Under the pieces are notes generated by a model that made no database searches, was not told the DNA's origin, and was given only the letters and a program-made list of their open reading frames with translations. This document shows positions 6,401-11,215 of a DNA stretch of 11,215 nt, piece by piece. Source of the stretch: an uncultured Selenomonas sp. (GTDB lineage: Bacteria > Bacillota > Negativicutes > Selenomonadales > Selenomonadaceae). The translations under genes were made by a program, and so were the position numbers. The DNA lies in assembly GCA_900552565.1 (NCBI GenBank), contig USAK01000046.1, forward strand, positions 1 to 11,215, written 5' to 3'. The number at the start of each line of letters is the position of its first letter. Within the stretch, counting starts at the first letter, position 1.

Positions 6401-7240
6401 ATGAAACTCAGCATGAACGAAGCTACGGCACTCAAATGCAAAGGCACGACGCTGGAGCAGGACCTCGCGCTTTGCGAGAAATACGGCTATGACATGATTG
6501 AAATCCGCACGATGGACTGCCTGAAGAATTATCTCAAGGAACATTCCATTGATGAGCTCGCGGCTTATTTTGCGTCGCATCCGGTCAAACCATGGGCCTT
6601 CAATACGTTGGAGTACTTCAATAACCTGCCTGAGGCCGACTATAAAGAAACGCTGCGCAAACTGCGCGAGATGTGCGAATGGGGCAAAAAAATCGGCTGC
6701 AAGACGGTCATCACGGTGCCGACGGTCGGACTTAAGAAAGTCACGCGTCAGGCCATCCGCAAATCGACGCTTGCCTGCCTCAAAGAAATGGGCAGTATCT
6801 GCGGCGAAGCCGGCATGCGTCTGTCCGTGGAATTTCTTGGCCATCCGGAAGCTTCCCTCAATGATTTTGGCGAAGCCTATGACATCATCTCGGAGCTCGA
6901 TATGGATAATGTCGGCCTGACGCTCGACTGCTTCCATTTCCATGGCATGCATTCGAGCCTCGATGACCTTGCACAGGCCGACGGCAAAAAGATCTTCATT
7001 GTCCATCTCAATGATACGGAGGATTTCCAGTACGGTGCTCTGCGCGATGATGACCGCGTATGGCCGGGCGATGGCTGCATTGACCTTGACAGCATCCTGC
7101 AGACACTCAAGAAAATCGGCTGGGCACAGGATGTCCTTTCCCTCGAGCTGTTCCGTCCGGAGTATTATGCTATGCCGGCTGACGATGTCTACCGCATTGG
7201 CAAAGAGAAATCTGAGGCCGTCATCAAGCGCAATTTCTGA
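6401..7240 (+). CDS. iolI: 2-keto-myo-inositol isomerase (IolI), TIM-barrel
   Basis: IolI interconverts 2-keto-myo-inositol (scyllo-inosose) and 1-keto-D-chiro-inositol in the cytoplasm. Together with inositol dehydrogenase it connects myo- and D-chiro-inositol. The 279-residue protein has the xylose-isomerase-like TIM barrel of the AP endonuclease family 2 group. It matches Bacillus subtilis IolI (278 residues), as I remember that sequence, nearly end to end: MKLSMNEATALK at the start, LCEKYGYDMIEIRTMD (24-39), NVGLTLDCFHFHGM (170-183), QADGKKIFIVHLNDTEDF (192-209), DDDRVWPGDGCIDLD (216-230), and ELFRPEYY (249-256). The metal ligands known for IolI (Glu142, Asp174, His200, Glu246) correspond here to Glu144, Asp176, His202 and Glu249, all present. 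The ATG has AAGGGGAG seven bases upstream. It leads a same-strand set with an AraC regulator, an iolG-like dehydrogenase and a GPH symporter. The related IolE dehydratase is an alternative, but the match to IolI is clearly better. Confidence 0.9.
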   Translation: MKLSMNEATALKCKGTTLEQDLALCEKYGYDMIEIRTMDCLKNYLKEHSIDELAAYFASHPVKPWAFNTLEYFNNLPEADYKETLRKLREMCEWGKKIGCKTVITVPTVGLKKVTRQAIRKSTLACLKEMGSICGEAGMRLSVEFLGHPEASLNDFGEAYDIISELDMDNVGLTLDCFHFHGMHSSLDDLAQADGKKIFIVHLNDTEDFQYGALRDDDRVWPGDGCIDLDSILQTLKKIGWAQDVLSLELFRPEYYAMPADDVYRIGKEKSEAVIKRNF

Positions 7241-7278
7241 GCAGAACGCCTAAAAATAGGTTCCATTCTTTCAGGATG

Positions 7279-7287
7279 TGAGATAAT
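7279..7287 (+). promoter_or_regulatory. Candidate extended -10 promoter of the AraC gene
   Basis: TGAGATAAT (7279-7287) has the extended -10 form (TG, one base, then a TATAAT-like hexamer), which can work without a good -35 box. TTCCAT at 7261-7266 is the only -35 candidate and is close (15 bases). There is no terminator between iolI and this gene, so read-through is also possible. A small palindrome, CCTA/TAGG, lies at 7249-7260. Confidence 0.4.
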
Positions 7288-7346
7288 GGGGTAAGAATCA
7301 TATCTGCTGATAAGTGACAGCGTATATCTGAAAGAAGGGAATTTTT

Positions 7347-8267
7347 ATGGCGATTGAAGAACCGGGCGTGCTCTGGCGCGATGGCATCTATTTCTATTCG
7401 GCGAGCAGTTTTGCCAAACAGCATCTTTTCTATCCAATGTGGGGCGCGACGTACAAACTGGCGAAGCCGTACCGCATCCGCCGCGATTACATGGATGCAT
7501 TCATGATTCAGTATGTGGAAAGCGGTACCTTGGATTTCAAACTGCGTGGGGAGCATTTTGTTGCGCGTGAAGGCGAAATCGTGCTGCTGAACTGCCGCGA
7601 GTCGAATGACTACTGGTCAGAGGGGCCTTCTGTAGTCAAGTGGTTCCATTTCAATGGACGCGAGGTCCCGCCGCTCTTGGAGCATATCTATGAGACAAAC
7701 GGCTCGGGCCATCTCAATGCCTTTTATGGCACACAGGTTGTCGGACTGGTCGATGATATCCTCAAGGGACTCAAAAATGGTGACTGCAGCGAATTCCAAT
7801 TTTCACGCCTGCTGTACAGCCTGCTCTGCAGGCTCGCGGAACAGACGCTCAAAGAGGAAACGCCGGCCGAAGAAGCCGTGCGTCAGTCCGTCACGTATAT
7901 GAAAAAGCATTTTGCCGAGCCGATTTCTGTGGCGGATATCGCTGCCGCGGTCAATCTGAGTCCGTTTTACTTCACGCGGCTGTTCAAGCGCCTCATGATG
8001 ATGCCGCCGCATGTCTATCTGCTCAATTACCGTTTGGACGAAGCGAAGAAAATGCTCGTCTATACGTCGGAGAAGATTGACACCATCGCGACGACAACGG
8101 GCTTTACGAGCAGTTCGTATTTTGTGCGTGCTTTCCGGCGGGAGATGAATATGACGCCAAGGACATTCCGTCATTATTTCTCGGCGACGGGAAAATATCA
8201 TTTCCTCGATAAGTTCCGTGCGAAGGAGTCTCATGTGCAGGATAAGATTGACAAGTCTGACACATGA
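7347..8267 (+). CDS. AraC-family transcriptional regulator, cupin sensor plus double HTH
   Basis: This 306-residue cytoplasmic regulator has an AraC-type sugar-binding cupin at about residues 40-105 (YRIRRDYMDAFMIQYVESGTLDF, then AREGEIVLLN, then VVKWFHFNG). The linker helix bundle is at 125-190, and the two helix-turn-helix motifs are at about 193-219 (ISVADIAAAVNLSPFYFTRLFKRL) and 242-277 (IDTIATTTGFTSSSYFVRAFRREMNMTPRTFR). The last 25 residues form a charged tail beyond the usual end of the fold. The ATG follows AGAAGGG (7333-7339) at seven bases. It sits between iolI and the iolG-like gene on the same strand, with 106- and 146-base gaps. This suggests a local regulator of one or both, and of GPH copy C. 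The AraC remnant at 3455-3910 has a similar architecture. The ligand is not determined by sequence; an inositol or related polyol is inferred from neighbours. Confidence 0.9.
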   Translation: MAIEEPGVLWRDGIYFYSASSFAKQHLFYPMWGATYKLAKPYRIRRDYMDAFMIQYVESGTLDFKLRGEHFVAREGEIVLLNCRESNDYWSEGPSVVKWFHFNGREVPPLLEHIYETNGSGHLNAFYGTQVVGLVDDILKGLKNGDCSEFQFSRLLYSLLCRLAEQTLKEETPAEEAVRQSVTYMKKHFAEPISVADIAAAVNLSPFYFTRLFKRLMMMPPHVYLLNYRLDEAKKMLVYTSEKIDTIATTTGFTSSSYFVRAFRREMNMTPRTFRHYFSATGKYHFLDKFRAKESHVQDKIDKSDT

Positions 8268-8288
8268 AAGCAAAAAATGAACATTTTT
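8267..8288. promoter_or_regulatory. Candidate operator: shared 15-mer overlapping a palindrome
   Basis: AAAGCAAAAAATGAA (8267-8281) recurs exactly at 9495-9509, upstream of GPH copy C. Here it overlaps a near-gapless inverted repeat, AAAAATG/CATTTTT (8273-8279 with 8282-8288). It starts at the stop codon of the AraC gene, about 130 bases before the iolG-like gene. A binding site for one of the AraC proteins is plausible but untested. Confidence 0.4.
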
Positions 8289-8303
8289 AAGCAGATGACG
8301 ATA

Positions 8304-8332
8304 ATGACCTCAAGACTGACCCATGATATGAT
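8304..8332 (+). promoter_or_regulatory. Candidate promoter of the iolG-like gene
   Basis: ATGACC (8304-8309) and TATGAT (8327-8332) are 4/6 and 5/6 matches to the standard boxes, with the ideal 17-base spacer, 81 bases before the start codon. A weak -35 box fits a promoter that needs an activator. Confidence 0.45.
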
Positions 8333-8370
8333 AATAACAGTTCAGATGAAACAAACCTGAATGAAAATAA

Positions 8371-8397
8371 ATGATAAGGTTTTGGCTAGATTATCAT
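8371..8397. repeat. Inverted repeat ATGATAA/TTATCAT in the iolG-like leader
   Basis: ATGATAA (8371-8377) and TTATCAT (8391-8397) form a perfect 7-bp inverted repeat with a 13-base spacer, ending just before the ribosome binding site GGGAGAGG (8401-8408). Another ATGATAA lies at 8328-8334 across the presumed -10 box, 43 bases upstream in the same direction. It could be an operator or a weak mRNA hairpin. Confidence 0.4.
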
Positions 8398-8413
8398 AAA
8401 GGGAGAGGTCATC

Positions 8414-9433
8414 ATGGAAAAAATCAAAGTTGGTATCGCTGGTCTCGGTCGTCTCGGCAAAGTTCATGCGAATAATCTCGCTTACAAGATTCCGAATGCA
8501 GAGCTTACGGCAGCCTGCTCAATCATGCCGGCCGAGCTCGAATACGCTAAGAATGAACTCGGTGTAACGGATGTCTACACGGACTTTGATGAGATGCTGG
8601 CTAAAGCGGATATCGATGCTGTGGCCATTGTCACGACGAGCGGCCTGCACTGCGAGCAAATTGCCAAGGCCCTCGATGCTGGAAAACACGTCTTTTCGGA
8701 GAAGCCGCTGGGCGTCAATGTTGAGGAATGCAAACAGGCAGAGAAAGCCGTGGAGCGCCATCCGGAGCTCGCGTTCTTCCTCGGCTTCATGCGCCGCTTT
8801 GACCCGTCTTACGCCTATGCCATGGAGAAAATCAAGGCTGGCCTGATTGGCGAGCCGTACATGGTAAAGGCCACGGGTATTGACCCGGAGGCTCTCGTAC
8901 AGGGTGCCATCCGCTTTGCACCGACGTCGGGCGGCATTTTCATCGACATGGCCATCCACGATATCGACCTCATGCGCTGGTTCCTCGGCGAGGATCCGAC
9001 GGAAGTCTATGCATCCGGTGCAACGTTCAAGCATCCGGAATTCAAGGCTGCCGGCGACGACGAGACGGGCGTAGCGATGTACAAATGCAAGAGCGGCAAG
9101 ATTGGCTTCGTCCATGTCGGCCGCACGGCTCCGTATGGCTACCATGTTGAGACGGAAGTGGTCGGCACGGAAGGCACGCTGCGCATCAGCCCGGTTCCGG
9201 AAAAGAACCTCTGCATGATTTATGACAAGCACGGCGCTGTCAAAGAATGCGTCAGCGGTTTCCCGGAGCGTTTCGCCAAAGCTTATCTCTTGGAGATGCA
9301 GGAATTCATCGACTGCGTCCAGACAGGCCGCAAGCCGGATGTCAAAGTTTACGATGGCACGAAGTCCACGCAGATCGCCTTTGCTACGACGCAGTCCTAT
9401 AAAGAGGGTAAACCAGTCGCCATTGAATATTGA
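8414..9433 (+). CDS. iolG: Gfo/Idh/MocA oxidoreductase, probable inositol 2-dehydrogenase
   Basis: This is a cytoplasmic NAD(P)-dependent dehydrogenase of 339 residues. It probably oxidises myo-inositol (or an isomer) to the keto-inositol used by IolI. The Rossmann domain comes first: KVGIAGLGRLGKVHA (5-19) with the GxGxxG loop Gly10-Gly12-Gly15. It is followed by HVFSEKPLG (92-100) with catalytic Lys97, the same number as in B. subtilis IolG. The C-terminal substrate domain shows GFMRRFDPSY (124-133) and the FIDMAIHDIDLMRW segment (176-189), whose Asp178 and His182 match the catalytic Asp172/His176 of B. subtilis IolG. The acidic residue that normally selects NAD (Asp35) is replaced by Ser36, with Arg13 in the glycine loop. 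The ATG follows GGGAGAGG. The iolI neighbour supports an inositol role. Other Gfo/Idh/MocA substrates (scyllo-inositol, glucose or another polyol) remain possible, so the symbol is tentative. Confidence 0.75.
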   Translation: MEKIKVGIAGLGRLGKVHANNLAYKIPNAELTAACSIMPAELEYAKNELGVTDVYTDFDEMLAKADIDAVAIVTTSGLHCEQIAKALDAGKHVFSEKPLGVNVEECKQAEKAVERHPELAFFLGFMRRFDPSYAYAMEKIKAGLIGEPYMVKATGIDPEALVQGAIRFAPTSGGIFIDMAIHDIDLMRWFLGEDPTEVYASGATFKHPEFKAAGDDETGVAMYKCKSGKIGFVHVGRTAPYGYHVETEVVGTEGTLRISPVPEKNLCMIYDKHGAVKECVSGFPERFAKAYLLEMQEFIDCVQTGRKPDVKVYDGTKSTQIAFATTQSYKEGKPVAIEY

Positions 9434-9515
9434 TTGAAAGCATAAATTTTCTTTCCAACGTCAATAGTTCTTCTTGGCAGGTTGCGAAAATACCAAAGCA
9501 AAAAATGAAAGTTTC

Positions 9516-9587
9516 CTTTGACCAAGGGCAGGAGGGGAGCCTGCCCCTGGTCAAGGTATTTCATGAATCCATTCTTTTTATTCATGA
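9516..9587 (+). terminator. Tandem hairpins after the iolG-like gene: terminator or leader control
   Basis: The first hairpin pairs the arms 9516-9532 and 9540-9556 (core TTGACCA/TGGTCAA and GGGCAGG/CCTGCCC, one A-C mismatch) around a 7-base loop. It is very stable, but the bases after it (TATTTC) are a poor U-tract. Four bases further, TCATGAAT (9561-9568) pairs with ATTCATGA (9580-9587) around an 11-base T-rich loop. The pair may terminate the dehydrogenase transcript or protect and regulate a longer mRNA into GPH copy C. Confidence 0.55.
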
Positions 9588-9619
9588 TTAATACCACCTG
9601 TTGATAAGAATTGTCGTAA

Positions 9620-9625
9620 TATAAT
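9620..9625 (+). promoter_or_regulatory. Candidate -10 box of GPH copy C
   Basis: There is a perfect TATAAT 55 bases before the start codon, downstream of the tandem hairpins. The lack of a good -35 box fits activator-dependent transcription, and the shared 15-mer lies about 110 bases upstream. Confidence 0.4.
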
Positions 9626-9680
9626 GTAGTTTCACAATGATAGAGCTTTAGAGAGCTCAAGAAAATGGGAGGGTTTTTTC

Positions 9681-11072
9681 ATGGCAAATCCAGCAAATGC
9701 AGCTGCGGAAAATTCCGGCAAGCTGTCCTGGCTCACACGAATTGCGTATGGCCTCGGCGATACAGCACAGAACATTGTCTGGGGTGCAATGAGCATCCTG
9801 ACGTTCTTCTACACCGACTACGCGGGCATTGATCCGGCGATGGTTGGTCTCGTTTTCCTGATTTCCCGCTGCTTCGATGGTTTCTCTGATGTCATCATGG
9901 GCTTTATCGTAGAGCGCACGAACTCCAAATGGGGCAAGTCAAGACCTTGGATCCTCTGGATGAGTGTTCCGTTCGCTCTTTCTATCGTCCTTATCTATAC
10001 TGTTCCGCAAGGTTCTTCGGCCCTGCAGTTTGCATACCTCTTCGTTACGTATAACTTCTGTACGACCGTCTGCTACACGGCACTGAATCTGCCGTATGGT
10101 TCTCTTTCCGCGATGATGACGCGTATCTCGAAAGAACGCGATATGCTTTCCATCACGCGTATGACGCTTTCTCCACTTGGTAAAATCCTCTCGGTCTCGG
10201 CTACGCTGCCGCTCGTTAAGATGTTTGGCGACAACCAGATGGCCTGGGTCGAGGTCATGAGTATTTGGGCAGTACTCGGTCTCATCCTCCTGCTCTTCTG
10301 CTTCTCGCAGTGCAAAGAGACCGTTGTCATCGAAGCACGCAAAAAAGTTGCGAAGATCCCGGTTGGCAAATCCCTGAAGTGCCTCGCACTCAATAAATAC
10401 TTCTGGATGGCCATGACCATCTGGATGATGCAGAACGTTATTTTCTATATCACCGGTACGGTCCTGCCGTATTACTGCAAATACATCTTCATGGACAGCT
10501 CGCTTTACTCCATCCTGTACCTCTTGGAGACGGGCCTGACGATTGGCTTCACGATTGTCTTCTGCCCGGCCCTGCTGCGCCGCTTTGGCAAACGCAACAT
10601 GAGTCTCATTGGTATCAGCGTCTGCTTTGTCGGTCATTTGATTTATCTCCTGAATCCGCTTGATTTCAACTGGGTTGTCTTCAGCTGCGTCATCCGCGGC
10701 ATTGGTTTTGCTCCGCTGAACTCCGTTATTTTCGGTTTCCTCGGCGATGTTGTTGAGTACGGTCAGTGGAAATTCCACATCCGTCAGGAAGGTCTTATCT
10801 TCTCGGGTGGTTCTGTCGGTACGAAGGTTGGTTCCGGTCTTACAAGTGCAGTCCTCACGGGCCTGCTCTCCTATGCCGGCTATGTATCTTCGACGACGGC
10901 CGCAGCTGTCCAGCCGGACAGCGCCATCCAGATGATCATTGACCTTTATGAATTCGGTCCGATCTTTGTCTGGGTTGTCCTGCTGCTGATCCTCTGGGCT
11001 TACAAGCTCGATAAGCAGTATCCGCAGATTATGCGTGACCTCGTCGCACGTGAGGCGAAGGGCGAACTCTGA
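9681..11072 (+). CDS. GPH-family (MelB-type) sugar:cation symporter, copy C
   Basis: This is an inner-membrane MFS_2 transporter of 463 residues, the same length as copy A and aligned to it without obvious gaps, about 80-85% identical by eye. Cation-site residues are kept: Asp27 in YGLGD, Asp66 and Asp70 in RCFDGFSD, then SKWGKSRPWIL. EYGQWKFHIRQEGLIFSGG replaces the Thr after the Trp-Lys of copy A with Phe. Differences cluster in the N-terminal 14 residues, in helix 8 (LETGLTIGFTIVFCPALL), in the loop VSSTTAAAVQPDSAIQ and in the last helix. Those are places where substrate preference or packing could differ. It follows the iolG-like gene on the same strand after 247 bases, so import of an inositol isomer or a related compound is the best contextual guess. 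The ATG follows GGGAGGG and an independent terminator closes the unit. Confidence 0.92.
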   Translation: MANPANAAAENSGKLSWLTRIAYGLGDTAQNIVWGAMSILTFFYTDYAGIDPAMVGLVFLISRCFDGFSDVIMGFIVERTNSKWGKSRPWILWMSVPFALSIVLIYTVPQGSSALQFAYLFVTYNFCTTVCYTALNLPYGSLSAMMTRISKERDMLSITRMTLSPLGKILSVSATLPLVKMFGDNQMAWVEVMSIWAVLGLILLLFCFSQCKETVVIEARKKVAKIPVGKSLKCLALNKYFWMAMTIWMMQNVIFYITGTVLPYYCKYIFMDSSLYSILYLLETGLTIGFTIVFCPALLRRFGKRNMSLIGISVCFVGHLIYLLNPLDFNWVVFSCVIRGIGFAPLNSVIFGFLGDVVEYGQWKFHIRQEGLIFSGGSVGTKVGSGLTSAVLTGLLSYAGYVSSTTAAAVQPDSAIQMIIDLYEFGPIFVWVVLLLILWAYKLDKQYPQIMRDLVAREAKGEL

Positions 11073-11130
11073 TTAAGATAAATTAGGATGCAAGTGTGAA
11101 TGGCACGCGCATCCGCCCATCCCAATTTTG

Positions 11131-11165
11131 CCCCAAAGGTTCACCCGGCCTTTGGGGATTTTTTT
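11131..11165 (+). terminator. Rho-independent terminator after GPH copy C
   Basis: CCCCAAAGG (11131-11139) pairs perfectly with CCTTTGGGG (11149-11157) around a 9-base loop, and a run of seven T follows (11159-11165). It lies about 60 bases past the stop codon. Confidence 0.93.
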
Positions 11166-11183
11166 GTAAAACAGCTGAAGGAG

Positions 11184-11215
11184 AAAAAAGCGCTGCTGCC
11201 TGAGTTTTTCAGGCA
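11184..11215. terminator. Hairpin cut by the right edge, probably a terminator
   Basis: TGCCTGA (11197-11203) pairs with TCAGGCA (11209-11215) around GTTTT, and the left arm is preceded by AAAAAAGCGCTGC. The matching GCAGCGC plus T-run would fall just outside the window. This looks like the left arm of a terminator for a gene converging from the right. Confidence 0.5.

Larger units (their letters stand above)
9434..9680. other. 247-base leader of GPH copy C
   Basis: No gene is seen. In order it holds the shared 15-mer AAAGCAAAAAATGAA (9495-9509), two successive hairpins (9516-9556 and 9561-9587), a perfect TATAAT (9620-9625) and a small inverted repeat, GAGCT/AGCTC (9643-9647 with 9654-9658). 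The strong ribosome binding site GGGAGGG (9667-9673) precedes the ATG at 9681. No -35 box stands at standard distance from the TATAAT; TTGATA at 9601-9606 is only 13 bases away. Confidence 0.55.

Noticed and set aside
8519..9232. Minus-strand frame of 237 residues opposite the dehydrogenase gene
   Set aside because: It is a shadow of the sense gene, with no start signal and no family resemblance.
9939..10778. A 279-residue open frame antisense to GPH copy C, and a similar one of 253 residues at 1604-2365 antisense to copy A
   Set aside because: Both are rich in Asp, Glu, Arg and His with no recognisable fold, lack ribosome binding sites, and exist only because codon bias in the sense gene removes stops. 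Their mutual similarity follows from the paralogy of the sense genes.
1..11215. CRISPR arrays, tRNA or rRNA genes, phage or defence genes
   Set aside because: No regularly spaced repeats, cloverleaf structures or family motifs of these kinds were found on either strand.

Overview
The window looks like chromosomal DNA from a moderate-GC anaerobic Bacillota. A Negativicutes relative (Selenomonas/Mitsuokella type) is my best guess. The grounds are strong purine-rich ribosome binding sites, two TTG starts, compact genes separated by U-tailed hairpin terminators, and a Bacillus-like IolI. This is inference from style and protein families, since no rRNA or marker gene is present. No tRNA, rRNA, CRISPR array, insertion sequence or phage gene was seen.

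Layout. The left part (1-5250) holds a DMT/EamA exporter (48-938), an intact MelB-type GPH sugar:cation symporter (copy A, 1268-2659) and a cytidylate-kinase-like protein (2753-3367). Next is a short graveyard (3455-4157), where the 3' half of an AraC-family regulator gene on the minus strand abuts the wreck of another GPH symporter gene on the plus strand. A second EamA transporter with a TTG start (4327-5178) follows. Strong bidirectional terminators sit at 3391-3440 and 5203-5250, between converging genes.

The right part (5249-11072) is the more coherent metabolic block. It holds a minus-strand AraC regulator (5249-6109) diverging from iolI (2-keto-myo-inositol isomerase, 6401-7240). Downstream are a second AraC regulator (7347-8267), a Gfo/Idh/MocA dehydrogenase resembling inositol 2-dehydrogenase (iolG-like, 8414-9433) and a second intact GPH symporter (copy C, 9681-11072). 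Copy C is about 80-85% identical to copy A by eye.

How they may work together: a GPH symporter imports an inositol isomer or a related polyol or glycoside. The dehydrogenase oxidises it to the keto-inositol, IolI isomerises the keto-inositol, and the AraC proteins sense the sugar. IolG plus IolI is the known pair for interconverting myo- and D-chiro-inositol through their ketones. The later inositol genes (iolE, iolD, iolB, iolC, iolJ) are not in the window.

Most noteworthy: the decayed third AraC-GPH module and what its structure implies; a 15-base identical element upstream of both the dehydrogenase and GPH copy C; the missing acidic NAD-selecting residue in the dehydrogenase; and tandem hairpins in the GPH copy C leader. 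I do not see a clearly new kind of system. The content is a duplicated, partly eroding sugar/polyol uptake and catabolism locus.
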